Below, one piece after another: positions 38,796 through 47,262 of a stretch of 64,000 nt of DNA. Below the pieces are notes generated by a model. That model worked only from the letters and a program-made list of their open reading frames with translations, had not been told where the DNA came from and searched no databases. Made by a program: the position numbers and the translations under genes. Origin of the DNA: Paenibacillus sp. LHD-117 (GTDB lineage Bacteria > Bacillota > Bacilli > Paenibacillales > Paenibacillaceae); NCBI RefSeq assembly GCF_030929555.1, contig NZ_JAVFVT010000010.1:121534-185533 (forward strand), read 5' to 3'. Each line of letters begins with the position of its first letter. Within the stretch, counting starts at the first letter, position 1.

Positions 38796-40094
38796 TCAGC
38801 TGCGCTCTGCGGCCTCAAGCAGAACGTCCATCTTCCGCGCCGCATCGTCCAACGTTTCCTTAATGTTTTCTCCCCGGATGAAAATGTCCTCCATGGCCGA
38901 ATTGTAAATCCGCTCGATCTCATTCCACTGCGGAATCGACGGACGGTAGAAGGCGTCATGGATGCTCTCCATATACGGCGCCAGGTAGAGGCTGACGGTT
39001 CCTTTCGCCTTGCCTCCTTCTTCGAACGCATCCGTATTGACGGGAATAAGCCCGGCCTCCAGTAGCTTTAACTGCGTCTCCTTACGGGTCATCCAGCTCA
39101 TGAAGATCCATGCCTCCGGCTTGTTTCTCGTGCCTTTCGTCATGACCAGATTCTCGCCGCCGATGATCGACCTGTAATCCCCGCCGCTCGGGAATGGCAC
39201 GGGCCTCGTCCGCTGCAGCAGATTGACGTCCACGCCGGCGCTGTTGAGCAGGATGCTGTAATACCAGGGTCCTTCGTCCATCATCAGAAGTTTCTGGGAC
39301 GCGTAAACCTCACGCCAAAGATCCGCGTTACCTGCAAGCAGCGAAGGATTGATGATGCCATCCCGGAACAGCCGGAGGAGCTCTTCCGCTGCCGCGACGC
39401 TCCGGTCGCTATTGAAATACCCTTCCGTCCGCGTAAACGCCTCGTCCGCAAGCTGCCCGCCATTCGCGAAAAAGTACGGGAGACTGTTCCACAGATCGAT
39501 GCCGGTCATCCCGAGCGTATATCCGTTTTCACGCGCCAGTCTCGCGAGCTCCGCGAAGGAAGAAGGCGGCTCTTGCATTCCCATTTTGTCGAGAAGCCTG
39601 GTATTGTAGATCGCGGCCTTCGTCGTTATGTTAAGCGGCAAGCCGTATACATGACCCTCGTGGCGGTTCGTGTCCAGCATTCTGCCGCGGAGCTGCTCCG
39701 ATACGGTATCGAAACCCGGCATCGACTCGATTGGATGCAGCAGCCCTCTCTGCGCGAAAACCGGAATCCAAGTGTAGTCCATTCGGATAATGTCTGGTGT
39801 CTTGCCGGCCGAAGCGCGGGCGAGCAGCGCGGCATGGTATTCCCGGTTATGCGTTTGCCTGACGGACTCGATCACGATGTCGGGATGCTCGGCCTCGAAC
39901 GCCGGTATGATCTCCTTCTCGAACAATAGCGTTTCTTCGTCGCTGTACGTATGCCAGATGACGATTCTCTTCTGCGGTTCCTCTCCGATCCGCTTCACCG
40001 TATTCGGATCGTCGATAATCGAGTTGCCCAAGCAACCGGAGAGCGTCGTGAGCAAGACGGCCAACGCCAAACAACGGAGCGCGGCCCGCTTCAT
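38796..40094 (-). CDS. Family 1 solute-binding lipoprotein linked to the two-component genes
   Basis: 432 residues with a lipoprotein signal (TLSGC, C21) and a family-1 binding-protein body: IVIWHTYSDEETLLFEKEIIPAF, KTPDIIRMDYTWIPVFAQRG, VYGLPLNITTKAAIYNTRLL and GGENLVMTKGTRNKPEAWIFMSWM. It is paralogous to the transport-operon protein at 47263-48594, sharing WHTYSD, RMD and GGENLVM. Its start overlaps the response regulator stop by four bases and it has no permease beside it. It may therefore present ligand to the sensor kinase, or be a second receptor for the importer. Confidence 0.9.
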   Translation of the reverse strand: MKRAALRCLALAVLLTTLSGCLGNSIIDDPNTVKRIGEEPQKRIVIWHTYSDEETLLFEKEIIPAFEAEHPDIVIESVRQTHNREYHAALLARASAGKTPDIIRMDYTWIPVFAQRGLLHPIESMPGFDTVSEQLRGRMLDTNRHEGHVYGLPLNITTKAAIYNTRLLDKMGMQEPPSSFAELARLARENGYTLGMTGIDLWNSLPYFFANGGQLADEAFTRTEGYFNSDRSVAAAEELLRLFRDGIINPSLLAGNADLWREVYASQKLLMMDEGPWYYSILLNSAGVDVNLLQRTRPVPFPSGGDYRSIIGGENLVMTKGTRNKPEAWIFMSWMTRKETQLKLLEAGLIPVNTDAFEEGGKAKGTVSLYLAPYMESIHDAFYRPSIPQWNEIERIYNSAMEDIFIRGENIKETLDDAARKMDVLLEAAERS

Positions 40095-41677
40095 TGCCGT
40101 TCTCCCCCTCTCCGCGGCTGTACGGCAGACGCCGGGGGAAGCCGGCGCTCCCGGTACTCGACGGGCGAATGCCCGGTCATCTTTTTGAACAGCTTGCTGA
40201 AATATTTGACGTCGTTAAATCCGGACCGCTCCGCCACCTCGTACACCTTCAATTCCGTGCCGCCAAGCAGCTCCTTCGCCCGCTGAACGCGCAGCGTGAT
40301 GACGTAATCGATAAAGTTTTGCCCCGTAATCTTCTTGAACAGGATCGAAAAATAGTTTTTGCTGACATGTACGTAATCCGCCACCTGTTGCAGCGTCATC
40401 GATTCGAGATAATGTCCTCTTATATAGTCGAGCGCCTTGTCGATCGGATGGTAGGAGCTTTGGGCGTCAAAGCTGTCCGAGCACGCCTTGCGAAGCTCGA
40501 CGATGCTGGTCTGCAGCACCTCGCACAACTCCCCGAGCGTCTCCGTTTTGAACAGCCGGTCGAACGATTCAACGAGCGCGTAAGGATCGACCTGTTGCTT
40601 GAACATCATCGACAGCACCTTGCTAGCCTCTTCCTTCAACGATAGCGGCGAACAGCCGCCATGCGACCAGTCGATGCGCCACTCTGTGAGCAGCGCAGCC
40701 AGCCGCTCGTCGTCCGCGCCCTCCAGCGACTGATACGAAGAAGGCAGACGAAGCCCATCGCGCCGAACCGCATCGGACGACTCGTAGCCATAAATGCCGC
40801 TTCCAACAAAAAAACCTCGATCCGAAGCCAGTCTGCTGCACGAGTAAGCTTCGCGAATTCCGGCCGTCTCCTCCCCTCGCGCGAAACCGATCGTCACGCT
40901 TGCCCCGCTTTCCTCCTCCATCTTCGCCTTCAGCTTCCGCAGCCGGCTCGCTTGCTCCTCCCGGGACTGGGGCGCGGGCAGCAGGAAAAAGAGCTCATGC
41001 TCCGCGGTCTGCACCGCGATCCCCTCTTGTTCTTCCCCGTACAGCGCTTCCGCCAGCTGTTCCAGCACCACGGATTTAAACAAGTAACCCTGTTGCTCCT
41101 CGATCAATGACACACGGTTCAACACGATTGCAAGTCCCAAATAACCGTGATCCAGCCAAGCCGGAAACACATCGCCCTGCGGCTTTCCTTCTTTTTGCAG
41201 CAACAGCAGCTTCAGTTCGCCTTCGCAGCGCTTGCGAAGCTGCAGCATCTCCTCGCCGTTGCCCACCTGATCGACACGCTGCCCTTTCTTTCGCGCTTCC
41301 TTCTCCAGCATAACCAAGCAGCGCCTGACCACCTGCTGAAGCTCTTCCGGCTCAAGCGTATGCTTCAGAATATAATCCGTAACGCCAAGCTTCAAGCCCT
41401 CCCTGACATATTCGAAATCGTTATGGCTGCTCACCAATACAACCTTGGTTTCCGGATACAGCTCAAGCACCCGCTTCGATAGGGCAAGACCATCCAGTAC
41501 CGGCATCTTGATATCGGTAATAAGCAGATCTACCGGCTCCTTCTCGAGCAGTTGCAGCGCTTCCGCTCCGTTCGCGCAGTCCGCCACAAGCTCGACGCCC
41601 TCCTTGCTCCAGTCGACGGACGCCTTGATGCCGAATCGAATTATCGGCTCATCGTCCACGATGATTGCCCGCCACAT
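40091..41677 (-). CDS. Response regulator with AraC output domain (YesN type)
   Basis: 528 residues from ATG 41677 (MWRAIIVDDEPII), chosen because AAAGGAGG lies six bases upstream; the ATG two codons earlier is inside that spacing. The receiver has D8/D9 and phospho-acceptor D55 in LLITDIKMPVLDG. A long middle region (about 130-400) follows, then the AraC double helix-turn-helix ending in YEVAERSGFNDVKYFSKLFKK and GHSPVEYR. It overlaps the kinase gene by 29 bases and the binding-protein gene by four. It probably activates the GH66 and importer genes. Confidence 0.93.
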   Translation of the reverse strand: MWRAIIVDDEPIIRFGIKASVDWSKEGVELVADCANGAEALQLLEKEPVDLLITDIKMPVLDGLALSKRVLELYPETKVVLVSSHNDFEYVREGLKLGVTDYILKHTLEPEELQQVVRRCLVMLEKEARKKGQRVDQVGNGEEMLQLRKRCEGELKLLLLQKEGKPQGDVFPAWLDHGYLGLAIVLNRVSLIEEQQGYLFKSVVLEQLAEALYGEEQEGIAVQTAEHELFFLLPAPQSREEQASRLRKLKAKMEEESGASVTIGFARGEETAGIREAYSCSRLASDRGFFVGSGIYGYESSDAVRRDGLRLPSSYQSLEGADDERLAALLTEWRIDWSHGGCSPLSLKEEASKVLSMMFKQQVDPYALVESFDRLFKTETLGELCEVLQTSIVELRKACSDSFDAQSSYHPIDKALDYIRGHYLESMTLQQVADYVHVSKNYFSILFKKITGQNFIDYVITLRVQRAKELLGGTELKVYEVAERSGFNDVKYFSKLFKKMTGHSPVEYRERRLPPASAVQPRRGGERQ

Positions 41678-43472
41678 AGGCATCCTCCTTTGGTATCAAC
41701 AAGATTCGTGCCAGCGTGCCGCCTTCCTCCCGCGAATGAATCGACACGCCCGATTCCCGGTCGAAATAAAGTCTCGTGCATTCGTATACATGCTGCAGGC
41801 CGATACCCGCTTCGCCGTCTTTGACCGCCCTTTCGACCGACTCCAGCACCTTTTCCTTGCCGGGCAACAGACCGATGCCGTCATCGAATACCGTAATGAT
41901 CGTCGCTTCGCCTTCCCGCGCAACCTCGATAACGATCTCCCCGTCGCTGCCCTTTGGCACGATGCCGTGGAATATCGCGTTTTCCACGAGCGGCTGAATA
42001 AGCATTCTCGGCACAAGCAGCTTCGCCGCTTCTTCATCCTTGCGGACATGAAGCGTAAATCGCCGGCTATAGCGCATCTCCAGAATAACCAAATATTTTT
42101 CGATAATGTCGAGTTCTTCTGCGATGGTGATGAAGTTCCCTTTCCGCCCCATATTGGCCTCGAGCAGCCTGGTCAGTGCGGAAATGCCTTCGTACGCCCG
42201 CTCGGATTGTCCGTATTTGATCAACCAGCGGATCGTGCCTAGCGTGTTGAATAGGAAATGGGGATTGATCCGGTGAACGGCCGCCCTCAGCTCCGCCTCC
42301 TGCTTCAGCCGCTGTTCTTCCGTTACCTGCTCCATCAGAAGATTGATGTCGCCGATCATTTTGTTGAATTGATGGCTCATGAGCCCGAATTCATCATTCG
42401 TGTTCACATCCGTACGGACCGTCAAATCGCCCTTCTGCACCTGCTTCATGCCCCGGGTCAGCTGCTTGACGGGCTGCGTAACCCTGCTTGCGATAATAAG
42501 TCCCATGCCGATGCCAAGTAACGTAAAGATGCCGAACGAAAACAAAATATTGCGGTGCAGCGCGCTTAGGCGATCCGTGATTTCGTGAACCGGCACCGTG
42601 CCGACGAGCAGCCAGCCGTTGCTTAGCGTCTGCTTCACCCCGTAATAGGGCACCTCGTCGCGCTTGAATTCGAATTCGATATAGGGATTGCCCGTCACAT
42701 GGGCCAGAAGCTCCTCGTTTCGAACGATTTGCCCGATGCTTTCGGTATCGGAAGCGACCATAATCCGCCCCTCGCCGTTGACGACCATAAAACTTCCCGT
42801 CTTTCCGAGCTTCATCTCGTCGATCTTATCGATGACCTTCCGCCCGTTCAAATTAACGAGAATATAACCAACCGTTTCCCCGCTGTCATAATCTTTGATC
42901 GCCCTGCCGATCGGCAGCACCAGTTCCGTGGTGTCACCGCCGCTGCTTAGCTGGTCCGCGCGAATTTCGTTCCAGACCAGTCCGCCTTCCAGCTTCTCCG
43001 CCTCTTGGGCCCAAGGCTTCTCTTCCACGAAATAGCGGGCAAGCTTGATCCGTGAGAACGTGCCGCTTCCCCAGCCCGTTTCGTGATCCTTCAGGACGTA
43101 CACGATATTGACGAAAGAGCTGGAATAGACGATGTTGTTCAGGAAACTTTTCATATATTCCTCGTTCTCCCGCCACAGGAGCAAATCCGCTCCGCTCGCG
43201 GGTTGGTTCGCGATGACGTGCTGAACTCTCGGATCGATATAGATCATGTCGGACACGTCGCTTCCCGCGTTGAATATAAACGATAACGAATCCGCGCCTT
43301 GCTTGGCGATCTGTATGGAAGCCTCCCGTACATTTTGTTTCACCGTAGAATTCGACACGACATAGAAGGAGAAGCTTGTGAACAGCGTCGGAATTAAGAT
43401 AACGAGAACGAATGCCACGATCATTTTAGTCGTAAACGACATGCGAAACCGCATTCGAAGTTTATCGGACAT
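41649..43472 (-). CDS. Sensor histidine kinase (YesM type)
   Basis: 607 residues from ATG 43472 (MSDKLRMRFRM) behind GGGAGGAG. Helix 1 lies near 15-35, an extracellular dCache-like sensor domain to about 295 (with WGSGTFSRIKLARYF and FMVVNGEGRIMVASD), helix 2 near 300-320, a HAMP linker, and the kinase core with HRINPHFLFNTLGTIRW. The ATP lid region has VFDDGIGLLPG and AGIGLQHVYECTRLYF. It phosphorylates the overlapping response regulator. Confidence 0.94.
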   Translation of the reverse strand: MSDKLRMRFRMSFTTKMIVAFVLVILIPTLFTSFSFYVVSNSTVKQNVREASIQIAKQGADSLSFIFNAGSDVSDMIYIDPRVQHVIANQPASGADLLLWRENEEYMKSFLNNIVYSSSFVNIVYVLKDHETGWGSGTFSRIKLARYFVEEKPWAQEAEKLEGGLVWNEIRADQLSSGGDTTELVLPIGRAIKDYDSGETVGYILVNLNGRKVIDKIDEMKLGKTGSFMVVNGEGRIMVASDTESIGQIVRNEELLAHVTGNPYIEFEFKRDEVPYYGVKQTLSNGWLLVGTVPVHEITDRLSALHRNILFSFGIFTLLGIGMGLIIASRVTQPVKQLTRGMKQVQKGDLTVRTDVNTNDEFGLMSHQFNKMIGDINLLMEQVTEEQRLKQEAELRAAVHRINPHFLFNTLGTIRWLIKYGQSERAYEGISALTRLLEANMGRKGNFITIAEELDIIEKYLVILEMRYSRRFTLHVRKDEEAAKLLVPRMLIQPLVENAIFHGIVPKGSDGEIVIEVAREGEATIITVFDDGIGLLPGKEKVLESVERAVKDGEAGIGLQHVYECTRLYFDRESGVSIHSREEGGTLARILLIPKEDAYVAGNHRGR

Positions 43473-43536
43473 GCTTCTCCTCCCTTTCTGTCGTCTAGTA
43501 TACACTGAGCGGGCCGAACTTGCTTTCCAACGGCGC

Positions 43537-43562
43537 AAAGACGCCCCCGCAGGGCGCCTTTA
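43537..43562 (-). terminator. Terminator-like hairpin between GH66 lipoprotein gene and kinase gene
   Basis: AAAGGCGCCC/GGGGCGTCTTT around a three- to four-base loop, directly after the GH66 lipoprotein stop. The T-tract is short (TCTTTG), so it may only reduce readthrough into the regulatory genes. Confidence 0.45.
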
Positions 43563-43568
43563 ATTGCA

Positions 43569-45359
43569 TTAATATTCCAGAACAACCATGTTCCAATACT
43601 TCAAATGCGGCAGCGTCAGCGTAAGCTCGCCGTTCTTCTGCTCGAAGTCCAGCGCGACCGGCGATCCGCCGTAATAATCCGGCGACGCGACCCATGCCTT
43701 CTTCACTTTGCCGTCCATCCGAACCGTCAGCTTCACGTCCTTGATTTCCTTCGGCTCCGTTTGATCCGCGCGGTCATCCCGCCATTCCATTCCCTTCGCG
43801 TCCGTGAAGTTGATCAGATGCAGCACCGCGCGGCCCTGCGCTTCCTTAGTGAAGCTCCAAACCTTGCCGCGCTCCGGCAGGTCGGACAGCTCCGCGGCTT
43901 CGGTCCCGGCGACCTCCAGTTCCTTGTCGACGGTTCCGTCGCGAAGCAGGTTCTGGTAAGCCGTCAGGAAGTCGTAATAAGCGATCAGCGCGACCTGCAG
44001 CTCCTCGGTCATCCTCAGATTGCGGTTCGGAAAATATTCCTTCGCCAGCATGTTCTCGCCAAGCTCCAGATGAGAGGCGCCGGAAGCGAACATGACGGCA
44101 TCCGTCAGCAGAACGCCCGGCATGTTGAATTCGCCCGCGGAATTCGCGTGGTCGTAGTTCATGTAAGCCGCGAACACGGTGTTCAGCGCGCCTTTGCTGT
44201 ATTTCAGGTTCTGATCCGTTATTTCTTTCAGATTGCGATATTGCGGATGCGCGTCCCATACTTCGGTGTACAGGAATTTCACGGGCGTCTTCGCGATATT
44301 CGCTTGCCCGAATTGTCCTACGGCGTTCATGACGTAATCGACGTCGATTGTTTCTTTCGCCTTGTTCATGAACGATTCGTAGGCATCCGGCAGATTCACC
44401 TTATCGGCGTTCGCGTCGTACAGGATGCCGCGGTCTCCGAGCTGATCGACATGCCAGCCGTCGAACGGCAGGCGGTCGAACACTTTCTTCTCTTCGCGGA
44501 ACAAGTAGCTCTGCCATTCTTCGTTCGCCGGGTTAAGCAGCATAATATCGCTCGCCCAGCTGTCCGGCAGCGGATGTTTGTCTTGGTTCTTCAGCAGCGG
44601 GTCCTTGAACAGGCCCCATTCCCGCTTGACGCCGTCCTGCTCCGAATCCTCGAACGCGCCGAAGAGAAGGTTGTAGTTCATCGCCTTCATGTTGCGTTCG
44701 TGTGCGAGATCGATATAACCGCTAACCGTATCGTAAGCAACCGGGCGGTTTGCGATCTCCGGCCATGTCTTCGCCGGTGCTTCGCCTTCCAGCTTCATCG
44801 GCATATGGTGTTTCCATTGCCAGTCGTAGAATTGGATGCCGTTGATCCGATACCGGCTCAACCGCTCCATGACCGCCTCCTGCTCGGAAGCTTCCATCGC
44901 CATAAAGTCGGCAAGATAACCGTACCTCGGGAACTTGCCCCAATCGGAGGATACGTCGACTGCGATGTTCGCATGGTCGACGATTTCCTTGTCTTGCTTC
45001 AAGAAAATTTCCGTCATGTATCCCCGGTAGTCGTCTTCGGACGGCTGCCACTCCCAATTGACTTCGGGTGATCCGTCCCACTCGATCGCCTTCTCTTCCA
45101 CGATCTCGTCCAAATGCTTGTAGCGGACGACGAGGTCGCCGCCCCCCGCCGATTCGTTCATCTTGAGCGTAAAGCGAACCGGGTCTCCGGGATTGTATCT
45201 GGCCTTATCCGTTGTCACATACGACAGCAGGTCGGCGTCGCCCGCCTCTTGCGGATCGATCGCCGCTTGATCACGAGCGCAGCCTCCGATCAGCGCGGTA
45301 ACGACCAGAACGCCGGCTCCGATCGCCGCCGTTTTCATGCGGGATGCTTGAGATTTCAT
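43569..45359 (-). CDS. GH66 dextranase/cycloisomaltooligosaccharide-type lipoprotein without insert
   Basis: 596 residues with a lipoprotein signal (ALIGGC, C27), an N-terminal beta-domain, and an uninterrupted GH66 barrel. The nucleophile is D305 in FDGWHVDQLG and the acid/base E366 in FLYTEVWDAHPQYRNL. The C-terminal beta-domain ends LPHLKYWNMVVLEY. The barrel passes from FAAYMNYDHANS directly to VLLTDAVMFASGASHLELG, exactly where the large GH66 paralogue carries its 765-residue insert. It is the last gene of the importer operon and would cut dextran-like glucans at the cell surface into oligosaccharides for uptake. Confidence 0.9.
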   Translation of the reverse strand: MKSQASRMKTAAIGAGVLVVTALIGGCARDQAAIDPQEAGDADLLSYVTTDKARYNPGDPVRFTLKMNESAGGGDLVVRYKHLDEIVEEKAIEWDGSPEVNWEWQPSEDDYRGYMTEIFLKQDKEIVDHANIAVDVSSDWGKFPRYGYLADFMAMEASEQEAVMERLSRYRINGIQFYDWQWKHHMPMKLEGEAPAKTWPEIANRPVAYDTVSGYIDLAHERNMKAMNYNLLFGAFEDSEQDGVKREWGLFKDPLLKNQDKHPLPDSWASDIMLLNPANEEWQSYLFREEKKVFDRLPFDGWHVDQLGDRGILYDANADKVNLPDAYESFMNKAKETIDVDYVMNAVGQFGQANIAKTPVKFLYTEVWDAHPQYRNLKEITDQNLKYSKGALNTVFAAYMNYDHANSAGEFNMPGVLLTDAVMFASGASHLELGENMLAKEYFPNRNLRMTEELQVALIAYYDFLTAYQNLLRDGTVDKELEVAGTEAAELSDLPERGKVWSFTKEAQGRAVLHLINFTDAKGMEWRDDRADQTEPKEIKDVKLTVRMDGKVKKAWVASPDYYGGSPVALDFEQKNGELTLTLPHLKYWNMVVLEY

Positions 45360-45386
45360 ATCGTGCTCCTTTTTCGTGGATTAGCT

Positions 45387-46220
45387 CTACCCCTTCACGC
45401 CGCCCTCATTGAAGCCCGATTGCACGAACTTCTTCTGGAACGTCACGTAGAGCAGGATGACCGGCAGCAGCGCGATCATGGATGCCGCGAACACTTGACC
45501 GTAGTTGGTCGAATATTTGTCGTTGAACATGAGGATCGCGATCGGCAGCGTCCGCATCGCCTCGCTCTTGATGAGCGTCAGCGCCAGGAAGTATTCCTCC
45601 CACGTCCCTTGGAAAATAAAGATGGCCAGCGTGCCGAGCGCGGGCAGCGACTGCGGCAGGTAAATGTTCCAGAAGATGCGCCAGCTTCCGCCGCCGTCGA
45701 TCAGGACGGATTCCTCCAGTTCCTTCGGAATGCTCTCGAAGAAACCTCGCAGGAAGAACACGTTGCCGATGACGCCGCCCGCGATATAAACGAGCCATAA
45801 GCCGCTGTACGAGTTCACCAGCCCCATGTCTTTGATGATGACGAACTGCGGGATGATGTTGATGACGCCCGGAATAAACATCGTCAAGAGGAAGATCCGA
45901 AAGACGAGCTCCTTGCCCGGGAAGTCAAATCTGGCGAAGCCGTAGGCCGTCAGCGCTCCGAGGAACAGCGACCCCACCATCGCGACCGAGGTTACGATGA
46001 CGCTGTTCATGAAGTAGCCGACGAAATTGTTTTTGTTCCATACCGTGACGTAGTTGGCGAAGTTGGCCTTGACCGAGAACACCTGATCCGGCTTCGGCAG
46101 CGTGTTCGTGCCTTGGAAGAACGTCGTCAGGATCATGTAGATGAACGGGAAGACGAACAGAAGAGCGCCCGCTATGATGATCGCGTAAACGACGAACTTG
46201 TTGATAAACGATGTTTTCAT
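45387..46220 (-). CDS. Sugar ABC transporter permease, MalG family
   Basis: 277 residues with six membrane helices and the EAA loop LEESVLIDGGGSWRIFWNIYLPQSLP. The C-terminal tail is FVQSGFNEGGVKG, usual for MalG-type subunits of Firmicute oligosaccharide importers. It follows the MalF-type gene by 12 bases and precedes the GH66 lipoprotein by 27. Confidence 0.95.
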   Translation of the reverse strand: MKTSFINKFVVYAIIIAGALLFVFPFIYMILTTFFQGTNTLPKPDQVFSVKANFANYVTVWNKNNFVGYFMNSVIVTSVAMVGSLFLGALTAYGFARFDFPGKELVFRIFLLTMFIPGVINIIPQFVIIKDMGLVNSYSGLWLVYIAGGVIGNVFFLRGFFESIPKELEESVLIDGGGSWRIFWNIYLPQSLPALGTLAIFIFQGTWEEYFLALTLIKSEAMRTLPIAILMFNDKYSTNYGQVFAASMIALLPVILLYVTFQKKFVQSGFNEGGVKG

Positions 46221-46232
46221 GTGCGCTTCTCC

Positions 46233-47138
46233 TTAGAACATTTTTTGTCTTCCGATTTTTTTCATCTGCGTGTAGGTCAGGACGAATACCAAGAGACCCA
46301 TCATGACGCCCATGGCGGAAGCCGGTCCGAACTTCAGGTTCTGGAACGCTTCGATGTAGATCAAGCTCGGGATGACATGCGTTTGGTTCATCGGGCCGCC
46401 TTGCGTAATAAAGTACACTTGCGGGAAGAAACCGAATGCCCCGTTGATGAGATTAATGACGATGAACAACGTGATCGGCTTCAGCAGAGGAATGGTTACC
46501 CGCCAGAACCTCTGGTTCGCGTTCGCGCCGTCGATCTCCGCCGCTTCGTACAGGTCTTTCGGGATGCCTTGCAGCGCGGCCAGATAGATGACGACGCCCC
46601 AGCCGACCGTCTTCCAAATATGGAACAGCCAAATCATGACCATGGCGGACCAGTAATTGCTGCGCCAAGCGATCGGCTCGTTAAGGATACCCAGCTGCTT
46701 GTGGAGGATATAGTTGATGAAACCTCCGTCGCCGTCGGCGAACAAATATTTGAACAAGAGTGCGATAATGATCCACGAAGTCACGATCGGCAAATAATAG
46801 ACCGTCCGGAACGCAATCTTGAATTTGACGAATTTGGCATTGATCAGCACCGCGAAGAAGATCGCGAGAAACCAGTTGATCGGCACGGTACCGAGCACGT
46901 TCAGAAACGTATTGCGAAGCGCGATAAGAAACCGGTCGTTCGGATCCTCGAATACTTTCGTATAGTTGTCGAAGCCGACCCACGGGTTCTCCGCGTTCGG
47001 CATGATGCTGTAATCCTGGAAGCTGATCATGATGTTTCGGATCATCGGATAAATGACGAATACGGCAATGCCGATGAAGCCGATCGCCACGTAGGGCAGC
47101 ACAGCCGCCCATTGCCGCAGCCCTGACTTGAATTTCAT
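46233..47138 (-). CDS. Sugar ABC transporter permease, MalF family
   Basis: 301 residues, six membrane helices, EAA loop LYEAAEIDGANANQRFWRVTIPLLKP. The start MKFKSGLRQWAAVLPYV follows AAAGGAGG. Together with the MalG-type gene and the binding protein at 47263 it forms an importer that again lacks its own ATPase, as in B. subtilis systems served by MsmX. Confidence 0.95.
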   Translation of the reverse strand: MKFKSGLRQWAAVLPYVAIGFIGIAVFVIYPMIRNIMISFQDYSIMPNAENPWVGFDNYTKVFEDPNDRFLIALRNTFLNVLGTVPINWFLAIFFAVLINAKFVKFKIAFRTVYYLPIVTSWIIIALLFKYLFADGDGGFINYILHKQLGILNEPIAWRSNYWSAMVMIWLFHIWKTVGWGVVIYLAALQGIPKDLYEAAEIDGANANQRFWRVTIPLLKPITLFIVINLINGAFGFFPQVYFITQGGPMNQTHVIPSLIYIEAFQNLKFGPASAMGVMMGLLVFVLTYTQMKKIGRQKMF

Positions 47139-47177
47139 GAGCCTCGAGGCCTCCTTTCTGCAAATAGGGAATCGGCC

Positions 47178-47244
47178 GACGCGCGTCGACCGTAAGGGAG
47201 GAAGGGTTCTTCGCCTGGGCGCCGCCCGGCGCAGCCGCCCTTCC
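47178..47244 (-). other. GC-rich stem-loops between binding-protein and permease genes
   Basis: GGAAGGG/CCCTTCC (47200-47244) encloses a GC-rich inner stem, and CGACGCGCGTCG (47178-47189) is a second palindrome. There is no T-run. Such structures often protect the upstream binding-protein message and lower permease expression. Confidence 0.5.
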
Positions 47245-47262
47245 TTCTATCGGATACCGTCT

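Noticed and set aside
43605..45071. 488-codon plus-strand open frame
   Set aside because: Antisense shadow of the GH66 lipoprotein gene; composition is Arg/Val/Leu-rich without domain signals.
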